A stretch of 22,720 nucleotides of DNA from a virus, in IMG/VR virus record IMGVR_UViG_3300042522_000927, positions 1 to 22,720 of that record; one strand, written 5' to 3'. Of the stretch, positions 14,431 through 21,767 are shown one piece after another. Under the pieces are notes generated by a model. That model ran no database searches, was not told the origin of the DNA, and was given only the letters and a program-made list of their open reading frames with translations. The position numbers and the translations under genes were made by a program. The stretch's first letter is position 1. Every line of letters starts with the position of its first letter.

Positions 14431-15231
14431 TCAGCTTGCAACCTGATGAGAGAATTGCTGGGAAATGTAGAGATCCATATCTCCCCATTTATCGCACAGC
14501 TCCTGACCGCGGCCCGTCAGCTTGACCTTGTAGTACACCCGCTGCATTTTACTGACGTTGGAGGGCACAGGCTTCCCTTTCTTATTCACCGCCCCCGTGG
14601 AGAGCACCTTACGCTGCTCTACCAGACCTTCACGCAGGCAGAGCAGCAAGCCCTCCCTGAGCCCGATGTAGATAGGCGACACATGGAAGGTGTCCTTACG
14701 GGAAACACCGGTGCCCAGGTCCAGCGTCGTGAGCCCCTCCCGCGTGGGAATAAATCCACGGAAGAACTTAGAGTCCCTAGGAACTTCTTTATTGTCCCAC
14801 ATCGTATTTGCGAATAGCAGTGCAGTCTCTCGGATAGTCACCCACTCTTTCTGACTTGCTGCCTGCAGTAACATCGCAGCACCGGCATGGGAGTAAGTAT
14901 TGGACTTCACCAGTGTCTCTATGAGATTCTCAACATAGTTGAGTTTGCTTGGAGAGCTTACAACGCTCAGCTTTACTGGATCCCTACGAATGAACTTCGT
15001 CTGAGTTAGCCTCTGTTCGACAGAAACTTTCCATGCCACAGAAGCTAGCTCTTTGTTGTTGGTTTCGACAGCCAAGTCAAAGAGGCGCTTGCTGTCTACC
15101 TTTCCGAAGTCAATTAAATTAGTCAGCTCAATTGAAATAGGATTCTTGCGCCCGTTGCGGGTCGCGTCTATGAGTGCCGAAGCTTCGGAAGACTCAAGTG
15201 GGACTCCTTGGAGGCAAAACTGAAAGTTCAT
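14431..15231 (-). CDS. Hypothetical protein, possible C-terminal winged helix, 266 aa
   Basis: No whole-length family is recognised. The last 90 residues read as a winged-helix-like unit: IYIGLREGLLLCLREGLVEQ as helices, a basic hairpin, then VYYKVKLTGRGQELCDKWGD as strand and final helix, a pattern common in phage wHTH proteins. The N-terminal region is mostly helical. The ATG at 15231 (MNFQFCLQGVPL) is preferred over a TTG at 15255. The gene ends 8 bases before the first possible polymerase start, so the two are likely co-transcribed. A role in DNA binding or control of replication genes is plausible only. Confidence 0.55.
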   Translation of the reverse strand: MNFQFCLQGVPLESSEASALIDATRNGRKNPISIELTNLIDFGKVDSKRLFDLAVETNNKELASVAWKVSVEQRLTQTKFIRRDPVKLSVVSSPSKLNYVENLIETLVKSNTYSHAGAAMLLQAASQKEWVTIRETALLFANTMWDNKEVPRDSKFFRGFIPTREGLTTLDLGTGVSRKDTFHVSPIYIGLREGLLLCLREGLVEQRKVLSTGAVNKKGKPVPSNVSKMQRVYYKVKLTGRGQELCDKWGDMDLYISQQFSHQVAS

Positions 15232-15316
15232 GTCGAAGTGATGAGACCTGTCCAAGATAGAAAAGTTTCGAGGGAATGCAAGCCACTATACACGAATTTA
15301 AGCTTTGTGTGCTCTG

Positions 15317-15766
15317 CTAGCTCAATGCTTTAAATACGTCATCTATGTTTGTACACCATGTATCTATGTCTACGGCTACTGCATCGGAAACATCACGTAT
15401 ATCTGCATCTGTTAGAAATAATACGTGCCGAAGAAAATCCAAGTTAGGAGACCCAAAGATTTCTTTTAAGTAAACTTTTACACACAAAGAAATATCATAA
15501 AAACTACCTTGATGTACTCCTGTTAAGGGATCTAATCCGTCACTCTTGTAAATAGTGAAAATCATCAGTGTCGGTTGGTACTCAATAAGACAGTCCTTAT
15601 AGTATATTTCTCTTCGACTGACTATGTTCTTTTTATCTCTAGAGTCGGTAATATTAACAGAGACCCACTCACACATATCTCCATAAGCACTGCTCTTTCT
15701 AGCGTACTCTTCTTTTAATTTCTGTATTATTCTGGCGCACTCAACCCTCACGATATCTTTGTCCAC
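15317..15766 (-). CDS. Hypothetical protein, 149 aa
   Basis: A helical, charged N-terminus (RVECARIIQKLKEEYARKSS) is followed by a beta-rich middle (IYYKDCLIEYQPTLMIFTIY) and an acidic C-terminal part (LTDADIRDVSDAVAVDIDTW). It has four Cys residues but no zinc-type spacing. No family is recognised. The GTG start at 15766 overlaps the stop of the upstream 67-aa gene by 19 bases, suggesting coupling. The next 85 bases downstream hold no gene. Confidence 0.55.
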   Translation of the reverse strand: MDKDIVRVECARIIQKLKEEYARKSSAYGDMCEWVSVNITDSRDKKNIVSRREIYYKDCLIEYQPTLMIFTIYKSDGLDPLTGVHQGSFYDISLCVKVYLKEIFGSPNLDFLRHVLFLTDADIRDVSDAVAVDIDTWCTNIDDVFKALS

Positions 15767-15951
15767 TTATATACACCTTGTATTCGTCCGTTACATACAT
15801 AAAGAACATTCGCTATCCGGTCGTACCACACGTCGCCTAAATGCACACTGTTCTGCGGTTCCTGTGGAGAACCCTCGGGATCCTCCGCTGAGTCCTGATG
15901 AGCGTACTCATCTTTTACTCTAGAGATTTCGTGCTCAGGGTTAAGTGTCAT
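15748..15951 (-). CDS. Small acidic protein with a beta-sheet end, 67 aa
   Basis: The first half is acidic and rich in Pro, Glu and Asp (HQDSAEDPEGSPQEPQ). The second half, VHLGDVWYDRIANVLYVCNG followed by RIQGVYKWTKIS, resembles the short beta-strand modules (GDxWYD...LYV) found in phage tail-fibre and other virion proteins. That resemblance is weak. ATG at 15951; 31 bases separate it from the VWA gene upstream. Confidence 0.5.
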   Translation of the reverse strand: MTLNPEHEISRVKDEYAHQDSAEDPEGSPQEPQNSVHLGDVWYDRIANVLYVCNGRIQGVYKWTKIS

Positions 15952-15982
15952 GGGTCAGCGGGTTAAGTGAGTTAGTTAAAAG

Positions 15983-17533
15983 TTACCTGATACACTTCTG
16001 TATTGCGTCCATAGTATCCTCTGCGTTATAGAGATTAACAGAATACAGCTCATCACTGAACCTCTTACACACCTCTGGGATTGAGGAGTTAACGCATATC
16101 GTGTTCCATTGAATACCTGTCTGTTGCTTCAGGGTGTTCAGGCGTCGAATAAAGTTATCGTTCACATCGCTGTTCCCATCTGTGATCATGAGTACGTCTG
16201 CCTTGTCCCCGATCTTGGCGTGATCCAACGCGTGGGCGATTACGGCATTAAAGCTTGTACCGCCCCCCAGCACCCAGGTAGCCACGAAGTCCAGAAGCGA
16301 GCTGTTGTTCTTTCGCTCCGCTTTTAGCTCGACGCTACCTTCGATTCGAGTGTCGAACAAATGTATCTGGACTGTCCGGTTCTCTTTGAGTGCTTGCTCT
16401 GCAATAACGAAAGTAATTGCTTTGCTCCAGAGTTCGGGTTCTCCCCCCATTGAACCTGATACGTCTACGTACATAACAATCGGACCTTTACCTACATCTT
16501 TCCTGTGTGCTGTGTAATCTTTAGTTAACAAGGTTTTCTGAGAGTATTTCAGAGCGAACAGTGCGCGCCCCTCTGGGGTGTTAGCGAGAGCAACCTCAAC
16601 CGGGAATGCTTTTGTGACATCATCACCAAACTTAGCCCCGGTAATAGCTTCGTATTGATCTTGAATTTTCTTTGCTTTTTTGCGGTCGCTCCACAGGCGA
16701 CGCATCGCCCCCAGTTTTTTAGCAAGCTGACGGAGTTGTTTGTTGTAGCTAAGACGCTTTGCTAGTTCGCGTTTCTCCGCAATACCTCCTACATGAGATC
16801 CGAGACCAGCTTCACTGCCGTGGATAGAACCTATAGCATCATTTGTCTCATCGGATTGCTTTACCACAGTGTCAACAATTTTGTGTGATTGACTCTGAAG
16901 TTTATCGTGTGCTTCTTGGATTGCTTCTGTGATAGCTTGTCCTAAGGCTTTTCCTTCTTTCCTCGCCTTGTCGGCTGCCCGGTTGTCCCCCTTAGCCTGG
17001 GCTTCTCGAAACTGTTTTCTGAGTTCTTCTAATCGTTCTCCTGCGTTTGTCAAAAGCTGAACATCAAACTGCCCTTCCTGGATTGCTTCTTCGATTACTT
17101 TCGATAGCTCATTCAGAATGTTGACGGCATTGTTTCCTGCATTAAATTGATCCCCAACACTCCGCCGAATGAGCTCAGGCCAAGCAGCAGCCTGGCTGAG
17201 ATCGTTCATGATTGAATACCAGATACCGTTCTCAGGTTTGTATCCTTTGGGTGTTACTGTTGTGTCCCCGTCGCAGACTTTACGGAAGTAATCTTCGTAC
17301 GCATCTTCGGTCACAAGCCATTCGACATTATCCCCGTTATACAGACGCTCGAATACTTCCTTACCAAACCTAGACAATTGACGAATGTTATAAGTGTCGA
17401 TTAAATACGTAACAGAAGGGCGAACATCCCGAATAAAATCGGACCACAGAAAATCAGCCAGGGCAGAGCAAGCTAATGTCAGTGGTTCGTTATCGATTAT
17501 TCGAATAATCTCAGTGTGTTTTGTGAGGTTCAT
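15983..17533 (-). CDS. ViaA-like VWA-domain protein, 516 aa
   Basis: The C-terminal 170 residues form a von Willebrand factor A domain with a complete MIDAS: DVSGSMGG (D357, S359, S361), GGGTSFN (T426) and ITDGNSD (D452), binding a divalent metal. The N-terminal 345 residues are mainly helical, with a charged coiled-coil-like segment (about 150-220) and a basic region (265-290). Length and layout match ViaA, the partner of the AAA+ ATPase RavA in bacteria, and its gene lies directly downstream of a RavA-like gene. AAAGGA just before the ATG is one of the better ribosome sites in the block. A CobT/chelatase role is less likely because no chelatase large subunit is seen. Confidence 0.75.
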   Translation of the reverse strand: MNLTKHTEIIRIIDNEPLTLACSALADFLWSDFIRDVRPSVTYLIDTYNIRQLSRFGKEVFERLYNGDNVEWLVTEDAYEDYFRKVCDGDTTVTPKGYKPENGIWYSIMNDLSQAAAWPELIRRSVGDQFNAGNNAVNILNELSKVIEEAIQEGQFDVQLLTNAGERLEELRKQFREAQAKGDNRAADKARKEGKALGQAITEAIQEAHDKLQSQSHKIVDTVVKQSDETNDAIGSIHGSEAGLGSHVGGIAEKRELAKRLSYNKQLRQLAKKLGAMRRLWSDRKKAKKIQDQYEAITGAKFGDDVTKAFPVEVALANTPEGRALFALKYSQKTLLTKDYTAHRKDVGKGPIVMYVDVSGSMGGEPELWSKAITFVIAEQALKENRTVQIHLFDTRIEGSVELKAERKNNSSLLDFVATWVLGGGTSFNAVIAHALDHAKIGDKADVLMITDGNSDVNDNFIRRLNTLKQQTGIQWNTICVNSSIPEVCKRFSDELYSVNLYNAEDTMDAIQKCIR

Positions 17534-17568
17534 GTGTTTCCTTTGAGTGTCAGATAAAGGTAAATCTC

Positions 17569-18756
17569 TTACTTACTAATATCGCTAATGGCTCGAGTAA
17601 GTGTATTGCAGTTGTTCTGCAAATTCTGCTGCAGTTTAACACCAGCAGCTCTCGTGGTAACAGACATCCTGAATCTAGTCCCATCTAGAATCTCGTTTAC
17701 TTTATCGCGAACTGTGCTCATATCCTTGTAGTATTTGCGTAGGAGAATTACAAAGTCGTTTAGGTCACCTAGCCCCTTGGCTTGATACCTGTGTGAGTAC
17801 GTAGTGTACTCTGACATGATCCCTGCAGCTGCTCGTTTTGCGTCGTTAAACACACGATCCGCTGTGGGGATTTCTTGCTCTAGCACTTCATGAATAACTT
17901 CTTGATCTTCTCTTGTTTGGTAAACAATATGCACAAGGCTGTTGTGCATATGCTCTGCGTACAGTTCATCGTCACCTTGAACGACAGCCCATGCCTTAAG
18001 GAACTTAAGGATTTGTACGCGACGACGATCACTGATTACGATGCTTCGATTAGCCAGCATCTCCCAGACACTACTGAAACGATCAAGAAATTCATCTGAT
18101 ACTTTTATATCTGCAGCTGCTTCCTGCAACTCTTGTAGCTCCTTCAGTGTCAGGTGCTCACCGACATCCGGTCGTGAACTAATACCCAGTGCCCACTCGT
18201 CCAACCGACGCTTAGAAACAGGCTTACGCAGAAGATCCACCGTGGGACGGAAAAGGAATCTGTCGGCAAATGCTTGAAGAGATTCCTCATCCGGCCAGCT
18301 ATTTGTTGCGGCAACTATGGATTGGATCGGTGTGTCGAGCAGCTCTTTGCCGTTGTTAAATGTTCGTTCGTTAAGCAGGGTGAGAAGAGAGTTAAGGATC
18401 GCAGAGCTTCCACGAAATAGCTCATCAAGAAAACCGATGTGAGCACTCGGAAGATATCCAGTTACATCACGCGTGTACTCATCGTTGAGTAGCTTTGTTA
18501 CAGCCACTGGGCCAAAAACTTCAGAAGGATCTGTTGTTGGGGTGAGCAAGTAGCCGAAGTAATTAGCCCCCTTGATTCCTTTACAGATGTTCCTCACAAG
18601 ATCTGATTTCCCTGTGCCGGGGACACCAAGAAGGAAAGCGTTTTGTTTGCTCAGCAAGGTTGCAAGCAAACCGTCAATTACGTGCTCGCGTTCGAGCGTG
18701 GCATTGTTGAGAGCACCACGAAAGCTTTGCAGTTTAGTAAAGAGAGTGTCGTTCAT
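17569..18756 (-). CDS. RavA/MoxR-type AAA+ ATPase, 395 aa
   Basis: MoxR-family AAA+ proteins are chaperone-like machines that usually work with a VWA partner. Walker A is GVPGTGKS (44-51) and Walker B is IGFLDE (D111, E112). DPSEVFGPVAVTKLLNDEY and TSGYLP-like VTGYLPSAHIGF match RavA closely. LNSLLTLLNERTFNNG is the typical helix-sensor stretch, VAATN (148-152) is sensor 1, and SDRRR near 242-246 is the sensor 2 region. The C-terminal 150 residues are helical. The gene is shorter than E. coli RavA (about 500 aa), mostly at the C-terminus. Thirty-five bases separate it from the VWA gene; its own leader has two palindromes. No Shine-Dalgarno sequence is visible. Confidence 0.85.
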   Translation of the reverse strand: MNDTLFTKLQSFRGALNNATLEREHVIDGLLATLLSKQNAFLLGVPGTGKSDLVRNICKGIKGANYFGYLLTPTTDPSEVFGPVAVTKLLNDEYTRDVTGYLPSAHIGFLDELFRGSSAILNSLLTLLNERTFNNGKELLDTPIQSIVAATNSWPDEESLQAFADRFLFRPTVDLLRKPVSKRRLDEWALGISSRPDVGEHLTLKELQELQEAAADIKVSDEFLDRFSSVWEMLANRSIVISDRRRVQILKFLKAWAVVQGDDELYAEHMHNSLVHIVYQTREDQEVIHEVLEQEIPTADRVFNDAKRAAAGIMSEYTTYSHRYQAKGLGDLNDFVILLRKYYKDMSTVRDKVNEILDGTRFRMSVTTRAAGVKLQQNLQNNCNTLTRAISDISK

Positions 18757-18784
18757 TTTGAGTAAGCTTGAATGATTTGTTGAC

Positions 18785-18815
18785 CGTTTACGTTAAACGT
18801 GATCTCAGTTAACTG
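18785..18815 (-). promoter_or_regulatory. Paired palindromes in the leader of the RavA-like gene
   Basis: The 85-base gap before the ATPase gene holds CGTTTA-CGT-TAAACG (18785-18799) and the perfect 10-base palindrome CAGTTAACTG (18806-18815). Both are symmetric and AT-centred like operator sites. Together they suggest separate control of the ATPase/VWA pair within the longer block. Confidence 0.4.
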
Positions 18816-18841
18816 GAACCTAAAGTAATTTTCGTGTCATC

Positions 18842-19057
18842 TTAATCTTCCAGGACAAAAGGAACCGGACGTGGGAAAGGGACGTGTACTGCTCCAACCC
18901 AACAAGAGTTGCTCAGTACTCCACTAACTCCTGCCAGACGTTTACACGCTTGAGTAAAGTCAACAAAGGTTACAGCTTTCATTACATCATCTGTGTACTT
19001 TTCGATGTCATACAAGTACCCTTTGTCAGACTCAATAACATGTAGGACTCTATTCAT
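18842..19057 (-). CDS. Small protein between the 407-aa and ATPase genes, 71 aa
   Basis: The ATG overlaps the stop of the 407-aa gene (TGATG), so translation is probably coupled. The product has a charged N-terminal helix (VIESDKGYLYDIEKYTDDVM), a central helix (FVDFTQACKRLAGVSG) and a Pro-rich end (VHVPFPRPVPFVLED). No family is recognised. Its conserved-looking position inside the AAA+/VWA module suggests an accessory role, by position only. Confidence 0.55.
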   Translation of the reverse strand: MNRVLHVIESDKGYLYDIEKYTDDVMKAVTFVDFTQACKRLAGVSGVLSNSCWVGAVHVPFPRPVPFVLED

Positions 19058-20280
19058 CAGAAATCCAACTCCGTTTTAGATGTTGTAGCCTCCACGTCGG
19101 GCTCTACATTCTTGTCCACAACAGCGGAGATTAGATCTTCAAGGTTCTCACCAGCCGCACCAATGAGCTCCTTACGTTGGTTGATTAGTTTGTTCAGGTG
19201 CTTAGAACGCTGAGCGTAAACATTGAGTTCGAGGTTGGCATCTTTGATAAGGAGGTTTAAAGCACCTGCGTTTTCTGCGCCTTTAATTCGATCACACAGA
19301 GTCTTATAAGTGTTAGACAAAGACAGAGACTGTTTCAATACGTCTAAACCTTTTGAGGTTTCACGTTGCTGGCAGATGTTTTCCAGCTCTTCGCGAATCT
19401 CATCCTGAACTTTGTAGAAATCTTCCGTCCCTTGATTCCGCGTGGCCCTGTCGTTGGATTGAATATCGTGTCCAGCTTGCAGTAACTTTTCAGAGAGTTC
19501 TGCGAGATTATCGAAACCAGGCACACTGTCACTGATCAATTTAAGTTTCTGAGCAGTGATCTGCCAGCTCCCTCGTTTCTTGTCTCCGCCTGTTTGTTGT
19601 CGGCCTACTTTAGTAACGTTCCGCGCATCCAAATCGTCAAGCAGTTCTGCACTAATGACTAGTGCTCGGTCTGCAGCATTGTTACGTGCTGCCGCCAAAA
19701 CTTGTTGAGTATTGATTTGGTTTTCGTAAGCGATAAGAGAATCTAGATCACCCTCGATCGGTTTTGTTACTCTCTCCATTGATGTCGGCAGAGGGCCAAG
19801 CACCGAAACTCGAATTGGTGTTTTGTACTCCTCTTTCGTAGGAAAGAATTTCATGTATGCGTCGAAGGCCAGTTTAAATTCATCTGTGTCACTAAACAAA
19901 GGACGCAGAATACCTTCAGCTGTTTGTTGCCACGCTTCATACTCCGACTCCCACAGATCTTTAAGTTGATCGTTTGCTTCAGCTGCTGCAGTCCGAATCT
20001 CTTTAATCAGGTCGTTAGCCAGATAAAAGTAGGAAGAAGTGACAAAGTGAGCGTCACCAAAATGAATGCAATAGCCATCATACAATTCGCGCTGTAGCAT
20101 ACGAAGCGAATCAAGCTTTGCTTTAAGTGCATTTGAGAGATTAGGACGCAGACTGACTGTGTTATTGCGCTGAAGTGTTTCGATAACAGACGCAGGCAGT
20201 TTCAAATCATCAAACTTGATTTGAACGCTCTGCCTAACGTCAGCTGAGATCGAGCAGGAGAGCAGATAATGAGAAGTCAT
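19057..20280 (-). CDS. 407-aa partner of the AAA+/VWA module (DUF3150-like?)
   Basis: Largely helical. The first 150 residues have the order LKLPASVIETL, LKAKLDSLRMLQREL, YDGYCIHFGDAHFV and aromatic-rich helices up to YMKFFPTKEEY. The rest (about 250-390) is highly charged and coiled-coil-like. It recalls DUF3150 proteins, which I remember as encoded beside MoxR ATPase and VWA genes on plasmids and integrative elements; that match is from memory and must be tested. The ATG at 20280 lies just after a strong terminator, and the downstream gene is coupled, so this gene probably begins the module. Its substrate or partner is unknown; the long helices suit a scaffold. Confidence 0.5.
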   Translation of the reverse strand: MTSHYLLSCSISADVRQSVQIKFDDLKLPASVIETLQRNNTVSLRPNLSNALKAKLDSLRMLQRELYDGYCIHFGDAHFVTSSYFYLANDLIKEIRTAAAEANDQLKDLWESEYEAWQQTAEGILRPLFSDTDEFKLAFDAYMKFFPTKEEYKTPIRVSVLGPLPTSMERVTKPIEGDLDSLIAYENQINTQQVLAAARNNAADRALVISAELLDDLDARNVTKVGRQQTGGDKKRGSWQITAQKLKLISDSVPGFDNLAELSEKLLQAGHDIQSNDRATRNQGTEDFYKVQDEIREELENICQQRETSKGLDVLKQSLSLSNTYKTLCDRIKGAENAGALNLLIKDANLELNVYAQRSKHLNKLINQRKELIGAAGENLEDLISAVVDKNVEPDVEATTSKTELDF

Positions 20281-20316
20281 CTTGATTAGTTAAAGAGAAA
20301 GTACAGGTTTCCCTGA

Positions 20317-20343
20317 GAAAAATACCCCTCCAACAGGAGGGGT
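20317..20343 (-). terminator. Strong intrinsic terminator (minus strand)
   Basis: ACCCCTCC and GGAGGGGT form a perfect 8-bp stem with a 4-base loop, followed on the minus strand by ATTTTTC. It ends the transcript of the coiled-coil gene and its structured 3' region, only about 40 bases before the 407-aa gene starts. Confidence 0.8.
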
Positions 20344-20474
20344 GCAGCACTCACGCGGAGACCCGAGCAAGGTTACCATGTAAAGCATGGAATGGCAAGA
20401 CCTTAACGGTAATCTCAGAGTTTAGCTGTGCGTCACGATACAATCGTATCGTTCACGGTGAGTCTCGTATGAGA
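20344..20474 (-). ncRNA. Structured 3' region, candidate small RNA
   Basis: Between the stop of the coiled-coil gene and the terminator lie 131 non-coding bases with successive stem-loops. AGTCTC-GAGACT (20461-20476) touches the stop codon, ACGATAC-GTATCGT (20435-20452) has a 4-base loop, and a nested pair is formed by AAGGT/ACCTT (20369-20373 with 20400-20404) enclosing CCATG/CATGG (20376-20380 with 20386-20390). With the terminator hairpin this makes a compact folded RNA of about 150 nt. It shows no tRNA features. It could be a small RNA released from the 3' end, or protect the mRNA. Confidence 0.45.
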
Positions 20475-20900
20475 CTATTTGTGCAGACGGGTGAAAGCAA
20501 GCACAATCTTATCTGTAGTCTGGTCGCACTCTCCTGCCAGAAGCAGCTCTTCAGTAGCGTGCTTAAGCTTTGCTTTCGCTAGCTTGAGCTTCTTCTCGAG
20601 CTGCTCAACGTCGCCCGCAAGTTTCTCAAGCTTTACATGCAGCGTGGGCTTACGAGAGATTCGAACAACGATATTTGTGTTGTACTGAGGGAACTTGAAC
20701 CTGCTTGCCTCACCTGAAAAGATAGACAAATCCAAACCCTGTGATTCAGCGAGTGTTACATCGCGCAGTAGATTGTCTTTCGCGGAGTCATACACAACTC
20801 CGAAAGATTGATTCAGTTCACTTAGTGCAGTATCGCACTCATCGTAAGCCTCAGCCGCCGTGGCCCCCAGGGAGACCAGCTCTGTTGTTTTGATACGCAT
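20475..20900 (-). CDS. Coiled-coil protein, 141 aa
   Basis: The C-terminal half is a long charged heptad-like helix (LEKLAGDVEQLEKKLKLAKA and KLKHATEELL). The N-terminal half is a mixed helical domain (TAAEAYDECDTALSELNQS) followed by a short beta-rich segment (YNTNIVVRISRKPTLHVKLE). No family is recognised. It starts with ATG at 20900 and is followed by the structured RNA and terminator. Near position 20959-20964 a TATGAT hexamer on the minus strand could be a -10 box, with no good -35. Confidence 0.6.
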   Translation of the reverse strand: MRIKTTELVSLGATAAEAYDECDTALSELNQSFGVVYDSAKDNLLRDVTLAESQGLDLSIFSGEASRFKFPQYNTNIVVRISRKPTLHVKLEKLAGDVEQLEKKLKLAKAKLKHATEELLLAGECDQTTDKIVLAFTRLHK

Positions 20901-20909
20901 GGGAATTTG

Positions 20910-21119
20910 ATGTCAATAGGTTGCCCCACGTTGGTTCCGGTCGGTGCCACCGGTGCTCATCATAGCATATTGGGAGTTCTATCTAATCAGAAGGAGTCGG
21001 AGCCGAAGGAATCAAACCTCACCCGCGCTGCGCTCAAACTCCCACGTAAAAAACGCAGCGGTCGTCAGACGCTCCGAAGAAATCCTGTATTCATTATTAC
21101 AGGAACGGCTTCCCTGTAG
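20910..21119 (+). CDS. Possible small basic protein, 69 aa
   Basis: This plus-strand frame in the 223-base gap between minus-strand genes starts with ATG at 20910, preceded by GGGAA. The product ends in a basic region (LPRKKRSGRQTLRRNPVF). Codon choice looks natural, but the opposite strand here should carry the leader of the coiled-coil gene and there is no known homologue in mind. The same stretch also holds a hairpin (TCCTGTA/TACAGGA, 21083-21104) and a GC-rich inverted repeat near 20937-20953. It may be non-coding leader instead. Confidence 0.25.
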   Translation: MSIGCPTLVPVGATGAHHSILGVLSNQKESEPKESNLTRAALKLPRKKRSGRQTLRRNPVFIITGTASL

Positions 21120-21123
21120 TCGG

Positions 21124-21306
21124 TCACCGTTTAGGGTAAACCGCCAAAATCCGCCCCCTTAGCTCATCGTTTTCCTGTAAAGCCTTGATCTTGGCTTCCT
21201 CTGAGTTGCGGGCTTCCACCGAACAGTAGAAGCCCCAACCAGTTTTGCCTCTTTTCGCAAAAATATCAAATTGTTTAGCCGATGTCAAAGGAGAATTTGA
21301 AAGCAC
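21124..21306 (-). CDS. Small protein, 60 aa
   Basis: The frame starts with GTG at 21306 and reads QFDIFAKRGKTGWGFYCSVE, then ARNSEEAKIKALQENDELRG and RILAVYPKR. The strand-helix-strand pattern with an EEAK-A helix is common among small phage proteins that have no assigned role. The N-terminal eight residues are unconvincing and the true start may be a little inside. Preceded by a 230-base AT-rich gap that probably contains its promoter. Confidence 0.5.
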   Translation of the reverse strand: MLSNSPLTSAKQFDIFAKRGKTGWGFYCSVEARNSEEAKIKALQENDELRGRILAVYPKR

Positions 21307-21536
21307 GGGGAAACTTCATTCGGTTGACTTTAAGAAGTATATCTCCGACCCTGCGGGGTTCCCACAAATTATTTAAGGATTACGTTAATACGCGTATAGT
21401 TACTTTGTTTAAGTTTGTGCAATAGCTTAGAAGACTCAGGTTATATATAAATTTTCTATATTACCGAATCACTTAACGTAATTTTCGCTACGTTTGGCGG
21501 TGTTTACAGATTTGATGGTGTTGTTCAAGCCTCCTA
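21307..21536. other. AT-rich gene-free stretch, possible promoter or origin region
   Basis: No convincing gene on either strand. It contains ATTACGTTAA (21379-21388) and its exact reverse complement TTAACGTAAT (about 21474-21483), the palindrome ATACGCGTAT (21388-21397) between them, and a TA-rich tract (about 21440-21465). It is the longest gene-free stretch of the window. Promoter, operator or replication-origin roles are all possible; none can be chosen from sequence alone. Confidence 0.4.
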
Positions 21537-21722
21537 TCATGAGTCGAGCATCTCTATGTGGCGAGCGATAACCGCACCATCGTGCGTTAAAGCAAATGCC
21601 TCCGCAAACCCTTGTGTAAACAGCCGGATTTGATCTGGATCCGAGAAGCTTTGTTTCGTTTCCAGAGACATGAGATCTCCGTTGTGAGCTTCAATTTCAA
21701 CCTTAACCCTGTAGTTCTTCAT
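21537..21722 (-). CDS. Small protein, 61 aa
   Basis: ATG at 21722 gives MKNYRVKVEIEAHNGDLMSL, then a polar loop, a helix (IRLFTQGFAEAFALTHDG) and a closing strand. A TTG at 21767 would add an unconvincing 15-residue leader, so the ATG is preferred. The strand-helix-strand layout is like many small phage early proteins. No function is known. It follows the 75-aa gene after 45 bases with a small GC hairpin and no T-run. Confidence 0.55.
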   Translation of the reverse strand: MKNYRVKVEIEAHNGDLMSLETKQSFSDPDQIRLFTQGFAEAFALTHDGAVIARHIEMLDS

Positions 21723-21767
21723 GAGATTACATGCGTTGTATGATTCGGCCCCGCGAAGCGGCCCCAA

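Noticed and set aside
14446-14817. Plus-strand open frame of 123 aa
   Set aside because: Fully antisense to the 266-aa minus-strand gene, His/Arg/Leu-rich as expected for a shadow frame, and without a ribosome site.
15983-18756. Cobalt or magnesium chelatase CobS/CobT (ChlI/ChlD) reading of the ATPase and VWA pair
   Set aside because: The ATPase phrases FGPVAV and GYLPSAHIGFLDE and the 516-aa VWA layout fit RavA-ViaA better, and no chelatase large subunit is present.
20344-20474. tRNA-like fold
   Set aside because: There are several stem-loops, but no T-loop consensus, no cloverleaf with a 7-bp acceptor stem and no CCA context.
18825-21485. Shared GTAATTTTCG in two gene-free gaps as a phage promoter motif
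   Set aside because: A 10-base match between two places in 22 kb is expected by chance, and no third copy was found.
21723-21767. GC hairpin as terminator between two small genes
   Set aside because: The stem is only about 4 bp and no T-run follows on either strand.
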